From positions 24,177,002-24,241,001 of the forward strand of contig NC_045447.1 in assembly GCF_002776525.5 (NCBI RefSeq): a DNA stretch of 64,000 nucleotides. The letters are read 5' to 3'. This stretch comes from Piliocolobus tephrosceles. Taxonomy: Eukaryota; Chordata; Mammalia; Primates; Cercopithecidae. Below the pieces are notes generated by a model. It was given only the letters and a program-made list of their open reading frames with translations. It made no database searches and was not told the DNA's origin. Positions 33,170 to 43,368 of this stretch are shown here, in pieces (within the stretch, counting starts at the first letter, position 1; every line of letters starts with the position of its first letter). The position numbers were made by a program, and so were the translations under genes.

Positions 33170-33930
33170 GAACACGAACAAAGATAATTAATAGGTAATT
33201 CACAATAGAAGAAAAGCAAATGATCAAACAGCATATAGGATGTTCAATGTCATCAATCATTAAATAACTGCATCTTAAAGTTAGATATCATTTTCTACTC
33301 ATCTAATAATTGTCAAATATTAAAAATAATGGCAATGCCAGGTGCCAACAAGAGTCACTTCAATGGAAGCGTAAATAGTATAGCTTCCTTAATGGCAAAG
33401 AGGCCATTTGTATCAAAAGTCGTGAAAACTATACATATGTCCTTTGACCTCACTATTTTATTTCTAGGAATACATCCTAAAAAGCAGAAGAAAAACATAA
33501 ATTTGCACAAATATTAGCTGCAAAGATGCTCCTTATGGCATTACTCATACCAACAAAAGGAAAAAAATTGGAAGCCATCTAAAAACGCTATATCCAGGGA
33601 AATCATTAAATAGATTAGGTTTTGTCTTTAGTCAAATATCATGCAGCTATGAAAACAAAAATATTTAATGACAGGAAAGATTTTCATGATATAATAGGTG
33701 ACTAAGGGGGGTTATAAAATAGTTTGTACAGTATTTGAAATTGCATATATTCATATTTGTTTGATGAAATGTAAGCAAATATGTCAAAATATTCAGTGTA
33801 GGTTGTCTCTAGGTGCAAATTTACAGGAGGTTGTACTTTCCTCCTTACTTATCTGTAAATTCTAAAGTATCTACAATAAACATTCATTACTTTTGACATG
33901 ATTGTTTAAACAATAAACTTTTTAATGCAA
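33170..33930 (+). mobile_element. L1MC/ME-type LINE-1 3' end, sense
   Basis: The ordered phrases AATTCACAATAGAAGAAAAGC, GGATGTTCAATGTCATCAATC, CTATTTTATTTCTAGGAATACATCC, ATTGGAAGCCATCTAAAAACG and TAAAGTATCTACAATAAACATTC correspond to the old L1 ORF2 end and 3' UTR. No frame survives. Confidence 0.75.
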
Positions 33931-34059
33931 TTTTATTACCCTATTATGAAGACTGAAGATCTATCAAGAAAATATTCTCTAAAGTAGTCTAAGAAACTAA
34001 AAAAAAAAAATTATTCTAGTGGGTCTTCTCAGCCTACTCTCAGTTATTTTATTCACTAA

Positions 34060-34440
34060 TTCACTTATTTATTCTTCCAATCTCTACACAACCATAGTGA
34101 CTGGATTACAGACACAGTTCCAGTGGGATTTCTGTCCCAGTGAGCTCCCAGGTTAGTGCAAATCTGAGAACTCAGGACAATAGAGGCAGGCAGAATCAAA
34201 GAAAGTCAACTGCTGGGAGGGAAAAGGTGAACATATGGGGAAGACCACAGAGAAGAGCCCAGCCTGAGCCTATTACAAGGAACAGCCAGTGTAGGAGCCA
34301 GACTGCTGGAAAAGAGCAGGTAGCAGAGGGCAGTCCAGGTAGAGGTCCCAGCTTGGGCAAAAGCAAGAAGACTTGAAAGTATAGGCACATGTTAATTTAC
34401 ATGACCAGGACATGGGGTGACTTTAAGGGAATAGCTAAGG
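34060..34440. mobile_element. Possible L3/CR1-like relic
   Basis: TTATTTATTCTTCCAATCTC, then CAGTCCAGGTAGAGGTCCCAG, TTGGGCAAAAGCAAGAAGAC and GAAAGTATAGGCACATG resemble the same old LINE 3' region seen at 27715-28540. Weak. Confidence 0.4.
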
Positions 34441-35254
34441 AAAGCTCGTTTGGTCAAGATCTGGTTCAGCATTTTTCTTAATTTGCAAAAAAGAAGTAAG
34501 GAAGCCATGCAGAGTTCTTGCCACCCCATTCATGTTTGATGATAGGGTGACCCTGATCGTTCTAAATATAGTAGACTGGCCCCTCTTCCCTGAGCTGATG
34601 GCCACAATGACTTCCACAAAAGAGCCAAGGAAGCCTAAGAGGTCTGAATTTCAGTAGGAACTGGATGGGCCGGTTGTCCCCGGGGGTTCCTTCTTTCTTG
34701 TAAAAGTTAAAGGCATAAAACTTTCTCTCTTGTTAAACATTGTACACACCCCAGTGTCAGCCACTCAGCTGAAAAGATAAAAACCACAAGTAGAATTTTT
34801 GGCAGAGCAGTATTGCATTGAATGAAGAACTGTTGCACAACACTCCTTCCTTACCCTCCCTCCTTACACAACATACACATTTTTACTTTGACGGAGGAGA
34901 AGGTCAGGGGGGAGGGGGGAGATTAAAATTGGAACAAGAAATGAAAGTGGGCTGCAAGAAGAAATGTCTGAAATTTCTCAATCAAGAGGGAGAAGCATCT
35001 CCCAATAAGGACCAAACATCTGCAGATTCTTCCTGCCTGTTTCTCTTGAGGTTCATTCCTGTTGTCAGAACCCAAAGAATAACCTCCCTTGCCCTTCTGT
35101 ATCTATCCTTTGACTGTCAATGATGTGCCAGGCACTGTGTTCAGCCAAGGATCTCTCCAGTAAGGACTCCGGGAAAATTCAGAGAAGAATTTCCAAAACC
35201 TCCAGCTGCAAACAGTGGTTAGGTTACTAACCAGCACATTAACGATTCAAAAGT
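34441..35254. other. No gene or recognised repeat
   Basis: About 810 bases. A 101-residue plus frame (34818-35123) contains a Gly/Lys-rich patch from a GGAGGGGGGA run and no domain. Not supported as a gene. Confidence 0.4.
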
Positions 35255-35475
35255 GATGAATGATAATCAAATCTACCCTTTACTCAGCTCTTACTATATA
35301 CCAAGCATGGTGCTGGGTGGTCTACAAGTTTATCTCATTTAATCCTCACAACAATGCATGCATCAGGGTCTATTATTATTGTCCCTACTTCAAGATTTAA
35401 AAAAACCTGAAGCTGGGAAATGTTAACCCCAGTTTATTCAAGGCTAGTGAGTGGCAGACCTAGGATAGTTATCAC
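35255..35475 (-). mobile_element. MIR SINE, antisense, nearly full length
   Basis: GCTCTTACTATATACCAAGCATGG, TTTATCTCATTTAATCCTCAC, AACAATGCATGCATCAGGGTC and AGGCTAGTGAGTGGCAGACC, in the reverse MIR order. Confidence 0.88.
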
Positions 35476-35499
35476 CTCCTCACCTCTGCTGCCTCCCCT

Positions 35500-36170
35500 C
35501 TCCTCCTCCATTCCAATCTGTTTTCTGGTCTGACTGAGCAATTTGTATTTTCCTGAAGGGACCAGGCATCCACTTCCTCTGAACCTTTGTTCAAGATATG
35601 GTTCTCACTCAGAGAGCCCTGCCCCTCTTCCCCCTGATTAGCTGGCAGTCACCCCTATCTCTTACCCATCAGCTCAACTGTAACTTCCTCCAGGAAACCC
35701 TCCTAGACCTCAAAGGCTTCAGATTACATTACATTCAACACAGGGATCCCCTTGTCCTTCTCTGAAAGTAAAACAACCATGCTTATCTCTAGGCTTTTTG
35801 GACATGGTTTCCCTTCCACTTAAAATGGTCTTCATTCACATGTACACACATGCACACACAAATATACACACTTGTTCACACGTATGCACATAAACACCTC
35901 TTTCCTCTAATCCCACTCATCCTTCAGGTAGCATAAAAGTCAACAACTCTGAGAATCCTGGTCTGAACCATTCCCACAGCCCACCCGCTCAAGACAGAGG
36001 TGCCTCTGCTCCTCAGCCCTGCAGGACACAATGCTTGATGTGAATCATACTCTTCACACTGTTTTGTCATTATTGTTTCCATGGCACAATAAAACTTCTT
36101 CAGGGGAGCAAATGCCTCTTGCCTCAGAGCCAAGCACATAATAAGTACTCAATAATTTTTTTTTTAATAA
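35500..36170 (+). mobile_element. L2 3' end, sense
   Basis: GTAACTTCCTCCAGGAAACCC, CCTAGACCTCAAAGGC, CACACTGTTTTGTCATTATTG, CTTCTTCAGGGGAGCAAATG and AGCACATAATAAGTACTCAATAA match the L2 3' region in order. A short CA-rich patch lies near 35838-35890. It may be two overlapping L2 pieces. Confidence 0.7.
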
Positions 36171-36741
36171 ATGAATGCTTACCCTGCCTACTTCCTTCTT
36201 GTCTGTGCCGCTCAAATGTGGAAATAATTACGTGCCCCAATGTCTTGACTTGGCTTTGGTTGATATTTTCATTGTAACCAGAGATCTCATGCTTCTATGA
36301 CAAGAAATGAAGAATCCTGGGAGAATAAAAACAAATCCTTGCTATAAGTGTTTTTGAGAACAAACCACATTGGGGTATGTAATATCATTTTTCCAAAGGT
36401 AAGAAGTAACTTGGGGTTGGGGAGGGGAAGCCATTAGTTAAGAAGAGGAAAGACTTTACTGAAAATCAAGGCTCTCATCCTATATCCAAACATTATGAAA
36501 ATGAGTCAATTATTTGTCAGGAACTCTCACATGATATACTTTCTTTTTTTTAAAGTGACATTTATTTAATTTAAGAGGTCGATATTCAGATAGGTCATTC
36601 CTACCTCTATTCTTACCTACTCCATTCCATTCCCGAAGCCTCATTTTGGTAAAAACTTATATAACTTCCTTTACTATCTGTCCAGTGTTTCTTTAATGTA
36701 AATATAAGCATAAATTTATTTGTTGGTTCCCACCCAACCTC
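36171..36741. other. No gene or recognised repeat
   Basis: About 570 AT-rich bases with no supported feature. Confidence 0.4.
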
Positions 36742-36923
36742 TTTTTTTTTTCTTTTCTCAACTTTTATTTTAGGTTCAGGGGGTACATGTCCAGATGTGT
36801 TATGGGTAAAGTATGTGTCACTGGAGTTTGATATACAAATGATTTTATCACCCACATAGTGTGCATGGTACCCAATAGGTGGTATCCCTCATCAAGTAAG
36901 TCCCTGTGTCTTATGTTCCCTTT

Positions 36924-39900
36924 TTTTTTTTCCTTGTTCACAAAATACTTTATTATCTAGTGGTGCACACTGAGAACATACAGAAATCTGCATGGCCCAC
37001 TTCACATGCAGTAGAACAATCTTCACTTTACAAGAAGTGAATGTCAACTGTTTTATGCAATAGACAACACTTTAAAGCCACATTCTTAAAGAAAAGCTTC
37101 ATTTACAAAAGAAATAAAAAGTAAAGCAGCAATTACTGCTTTTAAAAAGCAGCTGCTTTGTTCAAGAGTGGAAGGTTCATGCTTGTATTGAAAGACAACG
37201 TGATCACAGATAATGAAAACAATGAACAAATGAAAACGCTTTTACCATGAAGCAGTACACTTTCAAAATGAGATACTCATAGTTAAAAATTTCATTACCC
37301 TGTCTATCTAGCCTTTAAATATGAGGACTTTCAGAATTAGGCCTCAACATTTGTAATTAGTAAATGAAAACTATGCCGCATTTCTATGTTACTGGGAACT
37401 GTGTTTTACAAAATGTATATGAAGTCTATAGCAAGTTGATTTTTAAAAAGTAAAGTTAATAAGAAACAGTACACTGAAGGCACTCTATCCATTAAGTGCA
37501 TTCTCTTCCAATTTTAAATGTGATGAACAGAACAGAAATTGTAACTATGCCATAGTTGCAATGCCAAAAAAAAAAAAAAGATCAATCATCACACATGCAA
37601 GTAATTCTGCCACAAAGCTAACATTCCTCATTTGTTAGTTGTTCCAATAAAATGACATCTTAAAACACCAGAGCTGTTGACGGTGTAGCTTACCTTCAGT
37701 GTACTGAATGCTGTACACAACATGCATTTTTTTTTTTTCTTAGTTTTACTTTACTTGAAGTCTGGGATATATGTGCAGAACGTGCAGGTTTGCTACATAG
37801 GTATACATGTGCCATGGTGGTTTGCTGCACCTATCAACCCATCATCTAGGTTTTAAGCCCCGCATGCATTAGATATTTGTCCCAATGCTCTCCCTCCCCT
37901 TGTCCCCCACCCCAACAGGCCTCGGTGTGTGATGTTCCCCTCCCTGTGTCCATGCGTTCTCATTGTTCAACTCCCACTTATGAGTGAGAACACGCGGTGT
38001 TTGGTTTTCTGTTCCTGTGTTATTTTGCTGAGAATGATGGCTTCCAGCTTCATCCATGTCCCTGTAAAGGACAAGAACTCATTCTTTCTTATGGCTGCAT
38101 AGTATTCTGTGATATATATGTGCCACATTTTCTTTAAGGAGACCATCCCTGCAGGCAGGCTCAAGGAGGAACAGACCCCTTTCGGCACTGAATACAGCAA
38201 TGGCATGCTGCACCTAGGAAAACATGAATATAAACAGCATTTATGCTGGCCATTTTATCTGAAGACCAAAATGAAGCCAAGTCTGCTAAAAACAAATCAA
38301 CCACCCAATATTACTACTCGTTTTATAACAGATGATTTGTCTTTAATGTGAACTCCAACCATATACATTAGCACTGTAATTTTCTTCAGTCTTGGCAATT
38401 TAAAACAGTTCTGTGGTGAAATTTCACATAATACACAAAACAGATTAACATTTCTAAAAGAAGTTCAAATATATCATGCTTCCTCAAATCTGCTGGAGAA
38501 ATATTTGTAAGTTTATATTCATTAATAAAGTGCTGTGAAATTTCTTCAGTCCCTATATTTACTCAAACCCTTGGAGTTTCTTCATCTTGCTTAAACTTTG
38601 TCCTGGATGAAGGCACGCTGTAGGGCCTGGTTGATGCTAATTGATTTAGCTAGGCCCAACATTAGAATCTGGTCCAACAAGTCCTTTAGCTGGTATACTT
38701 TTTTACATCAGTCTTCAGAAAGTGTCTGGCACCCAATCAAGTCAGCCAATAGGTCCTTAGTTGGATTAATGGTGTTCATAACAATAACTTTCTCCCTGTC
38801 TTGTTACTTTATCAACTTCTATGTACATGAAGTTGAGATTTTGATCAAAATGCTGATCTTTGAATGCACCTTTTGAATCATCTTATTTGGCATCTTTCCT
38901 TTGAGATTCATCACAAGCTTCAATATGTGGTTATTAGTTTTGCCAGGAAATAAAATTTTTCCAGTATAGAGTCTGTATAAGGTGCAACCTACTGACCACA
39001 TATGTATACCACAGTCACAGCTTTTACCTATAATGATTTCAACAGCACAATAAAATCTACTGACAAGATAAGGTATAATGTCATTATCCGCAACATGTGA
39101 AGCCAACCCCAGATCACAAACTTTAAAATAGTTTTTGATGATTAACCAGGATATTGTCTGGCTTGTTGTCTACATGTAGGATATCGCATATTTTAAGGAA
39201 TTTCAATGCCAGGAAAAACTGCTGACTATGGGATCTTACAGCTTTAATATGAAAACCAGTATCTTTATCATATTTTTTAACATCTCTTGTAAGTTCATAC
39301 TGAGTGGCTCAAATATGAGACAGAGATGTTGTTTGTGATAGAAGCACCTGAAGAGTCGCAGACAATGAAGTTTGTCATCAGGATCAGCATCAAATTCTTT
39401 GAAGAACTCTAGTTCTTTTAAACCAGTATTTTGCATGAGCTCATTGTTTCTGATGGCCTTGACAGCCACTTCTTGGCTGGCTCTTGCATTACCTCTGGCT
39501 CATAAAACATTACTGAATATACCTTGCCCAGTGTAGCCATACGCATTGTAACATTTATCTAGGACTTCACCTATGTTCACATGATAATAACCCTCTGAAC
39601 CAGTCCAGTTATCTCTGAGGTTGGGATTCTCTTTGAATCTTATCCATTGCCAGCAGCCCAGAGACAAGCACTGTCAAAATCATCAGCAAATCACATCATC
39701 AGATTCTGTAAAACATATCAAGTACCAACAACTTCTTCTGAGATGAACCATTATTCTGTTCAACTGTCATTAGATTATGCTTGGCTTTCACTGAGGCCTC
39801 AAATGTATCAACATTTTCCCATTCATACTCTTTAACATCAGTAGCTACTCGCTCCAGAAGGAGAGGTGATCACGTTTTCGTACTGCTCTGGGGGATGCTT

Positions 39901-41690
39901 GGTTCAGATGACACGAACATATTGCTATCTTCAGCAAGATATTTATATTTCTGAATAATTGCCTGCCTTTGGATTCTTCTCTATTAGGGCTTCTTCATCT
40001 TCTTCCTCCACATCAAAATCTTCAAGGTTATCATCAGACAAAGATTTCTGCTCAACTTTCATTTCTTCAGAAACACTTCCCCTAAATTTATCTTCCTTTA
40101 CTTTGCTTCTGCTCCTTCATCTACGACCACCCCATGACTGAGACCACCTTTTCAAGCATGATCTGCTCCTCCAACCTCTATCCCTTTTCCAAGGAGACCT
40201 GCATCTTCTTCTTGGAGACCCGACTTTTTGTGCTATGTCTAAGTGGGGAATGAGACCTCCTTTTAATGGGAGGTCTACTTCTTCTTCGAGTTGGAGACCA
40301 CCTATTGATGGGGCTGGCATCTTTTGATCTTTCATGTCTATTGAGGATATCATCTCGAGGTCGTGTTCTTGAAGAAGAAAGTTGTCCTCTCTCTGGTTCT
40401 CTTCATTTTCCTTCTAAGGATCGGCTCAGCTGTTCTACCAGGAGACAGTGTTCAAGAGGGAGATTTGCTCTACTTCGATCTTCTATCATTTAAAAGTGGA
40501 GACCTACTTCTTGATTTATCACGTAGTTTTGGAGACAAACTTCTTTTAGGACTACAACTAGGTCTTTTACTGGGTGACCTATTTTCTTTCTCAGATGAAG
40601 TATCTTTTTTTAATTGGGTTCTTTTCTTTATCAGCTTCAGACTGTTTTGATTTTCTCTTTCTGGACCGTGACCTTCTGTCTTTGGATTTACCTCTTAAAT
40701 CAACTGGGGATCTCGATTTTTTACCTTGATAGTGACTTCTACTTTCATTTAAAATTGGGGATTTGTCTTGTTTTTTTATTTACTCTTATCTTCAGTTTTA
40801 ACCTTATCATCAGCAGGTGATCTGGCCTTACCAATTTTCTCTTAAGATCACCTTCTAAGGGTAGGGGATTTTAATTCTCTTGCTTGATCTTGAGACTTAC
40901 TTCTTTTGATGGGCTTTTAGACTTTTTCCTCTCCTTTGACTTGCTCCTAGTTGTTTTCTGTTTAACGATTTCAATACCCCCCTTACTTTTCTTCTTATCA
41001 GACCTACGTCTACTCCATTCTTTGGATCTGCTTTTACTTCGTTTTTTGTAGTATTTTTATTGTCCACAGTTCAAGTTTCCCCTTTGTACTTGAAGATCTA
41101 GTACTAGATCTATTTCCATTTCTTGCCTTTCATGAATCTCCCCCTTTTCTTCAGAGCCAGACTCATAATCTTGTAAAATGAACCCCACACCAGATTGGAC
41201 CTTTCCTTCCATTAACTCATTATCAAGTTCAGCCTTAATCAAGGCTCTCTGTTTTTCCAAGTCTTCTAGCAAAGCTAAATCATCAAGTTTAGTTCTTTTT
41301 GCTGGAGACATACCCTCTTTATCAGAAGCATCCGTAACCTCTTTTCTTTTGTGTTTCTTGCGTTTATGCTTATGTTTATGTTTTTTGTCCTTGTCTTCTG
41401 AGGAATGTTTATGTTTCTTATGTTTACTTCTGTGTTTATACTTTTTTTTACTTATTTTGTTCTTATTTTGAGATTGGTCTTCTGATACTTCTCCATTTTC
41501 TTCACGTATACTCTTTTCAGAATTATCAGCATCTTCCATCTCCCTCTGTTCCTGCAGCGTCTGGGTCTCCGCTGCGGCCATCTTGAACTTCCTGACTCTG
41601 CCGCCACTGTGGTGGTGGCTTCCTGGACGGTGAAAGGCAGTGGAAATGGAAGAAGGAAAAGAGCTGCTGCACATGTGCCTATTGTTCCCT
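36924..41690 (-). pseudogene. PRPF4B: Processed pseudogene of PRPF4B (PRP4 kinase)
   Basis: An intron-less retrocopy of PRPF4B, a nuclear spliceosome-associated Ser/Thr kinase of the CMGC group with a long RS/basic N-terminal arm. The start codon is at 41579-41581 (reads MAAAETQTLQEQ, then the His/Lys-rich stretch HKKHKHSSEDKDKKHK). The RS region is at about 39950-41050. The kinase domain is at about 38600-39560, with YTGQG glycine loop, AVKAIRNNELM (Lys kept), HVDNKPDNIL (catalytic HAD changed to HVD) and DLG in place of DFG. The stop is at 38591-38593 after HQ-like RAFIQDKV. Breaks include a frameshift near 41110 and an in-frame stop at 39500-39502. The 3' UTR ends with AATAAAGTATTTTG and an A tail at 36924. 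Target duplication AAAAAGGGAACA (minus strand) flanks it. Dead as a kinase; transcription not assessable. Confidence 0.93.
37726..38138 (-). mobile_element. L1PA 3' fragment, antisense, in the pseudogene 3' UTR
   Basis: 5'-truncated L1: T-rich head, GGGATATATGTGCAGAACGTGC, CATGGTGGTTTGCTGCACC, TCCCACTTATGAGTGAGAAC and GGCTTCCAGCTTCATCCATG. It includes the ORF2 end read on the minus strand (WHIYITEYYAAIRKNEF, FSLISGS). It stops at CACATTTTCTTTAA, where the pseudogene 3' UTR resumes. It is the youngest layer of this nest. Confidence 0.93.
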
Positions 41691-43058
41691 TTTTAGTGTT
41701 CATGTGTACTCAATGTTTAGCTCCCACTTATGAATGAGAACAGGCAGTATTTGGTTTTCTGTTCTGCATTAATTCACTTAGGATCATAGCTTCCAGCTGC
41801 ATCCATGTTGCTGCAAAGACCATGATTTTGTTTTTTATGGCTTCATAGTATTCCATGGTGTATATGTACTACATTTTGTTTATCCAATCTAGGTTGAGTC
41901 CATATCTTTGCTATTGTGAATAGTATTGCAATAAATATATGGGTGCATGTGTCTTTTTGGTAGAATGATTTATTTTCCTTTGGGTATATACCCAGTAATA
42001 GGACTGCTGGGTCAAATGGTAGTTCTTAGTTCTTTGAGAAATCTCCAAACTGCTTTCCACAGTAGCTGAATTAATTTACATTCCCACCAGCAGGGTATAA
42101 TTGTTCCCTTTTCTCCTCAACCTTGCTAACATTGTTGTGTCTTGACCTTTTAATACTCATCATTCTGACTAGTGTGAGATGGTATCTCATTGTGGTTTTG
42201 ATTTGCATTTCTCTAATGATCAATGTTGTTGAGCATTTTTTCATATACTTGTTGCCACATGTATGTCTTCTTTTGAGAAGTGTCTGTTCATGTCCTTTGC
42301 CCATTTTTTAAAGAGGTTACTTGTTCTTCACTTGTTGATTTAAGTTCCTTATAGACTGTGGATATTAGACTTTGTCAGATGCATACTTTGCAAATGTTTT
42401 CTCCCATTTTGTAGGTTGACTGTTTATTCTGTTGATAGTTTCTTTTGCTGTGCAGAAGCTCTTTAGTTTAATTTGACCTCACTTGTCTGTACTTGCTTTT
42501 GTTGCAGCTGCCTTTGGAGACTTCATCATGAAATCTTTGTCAAGGCCTATGTCCAGAATGGTAATTTTTAGGTTTTCTTTTACGGTCTTTATAATTTTAG
42601 GTCTTATATTTAAGTCTCTAATGTATTTCGAGTTGATTTTTATGTATGTGGTAAAAGGAAGGGGCTTGGTTTCAATCTTCTGCATATGGCTAGCCAGTTA
42701 TCACAGCACCATTTAATCAATAGAGAGTCCTTTCCCATTGCTTGTTATTGTTGGCTTTCCCAAAGATCAGGTGGTTGTAGATGTGTGGCTTTATTTCTGG
42801 GTTCTCTAACCTGTTTTATTCGTCAATGTGTCTGTTTTTGTACCAGTTCTATGCTGTTTTGCTTACTGTAAACTTGTAGTATAAAGTCGGGTAGTGTGAT
42901 GCCTCCAGCTTTGTTTTTTTACTTATGATTGTTTTAACTATTCAGGCTTTTTTATATTTCATATAAATCTTAGAATTGTTTTTTCTAATTCTGTGAAAAA
43001 TGATTTGGTAGTTTGATACAAATAGCATTGAATCTGTACATTGCTTTAGGATGTATGG

Positions 43059-43368
43059 TTTTTTTTTATTATTATTTTTGTGTGTGTGTGAGACATAGTC
43101 TTGCTCTATCAGCAGGCTGGAGTGCAGGGGCACAACCTCGGCTCACTGCAACCTCCGCCTCCTGAGTTCAAGAGATTCTCCTGTCTCAGCCTCTCAAGGA
43201 GCTGGGATTACAGGTGTGTGCCACCACCCCCAGCTAATTTTTTGTATTTTTAGTAGAGAGGGGGTTTCACCATGTTAGCCAGGATGGTCTCAATTTCCTG
43301 ATCTTGTGATCCACCCGCCTCGGCCTCCCAAAGTGCTGGGATTACAGACATGTGCCACCCTGCCCAGC
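43059..43368 (-). mobile_element. Alu element, antisense, inside the L1
   Basis: Reverse Alu with a T/GT-rich head (TTTTTGTGTGTGTGTGAGACATAG) and the CACCCTGCCCAGC end. The L1 text continues across it (TTGCTTTAGGATGTATGG / TGGCCATTTTAACAATATTG). Target duplication not clear. Confidence 0.92.

Noticed and set aside
41057..41674. 205-residue frame as a possible new basic protein gene
   Set aside because: It is the 5' part of the processed PRPF4B pseudogene, ending at a frameshift. Kept only as a finding about residual coding potential.
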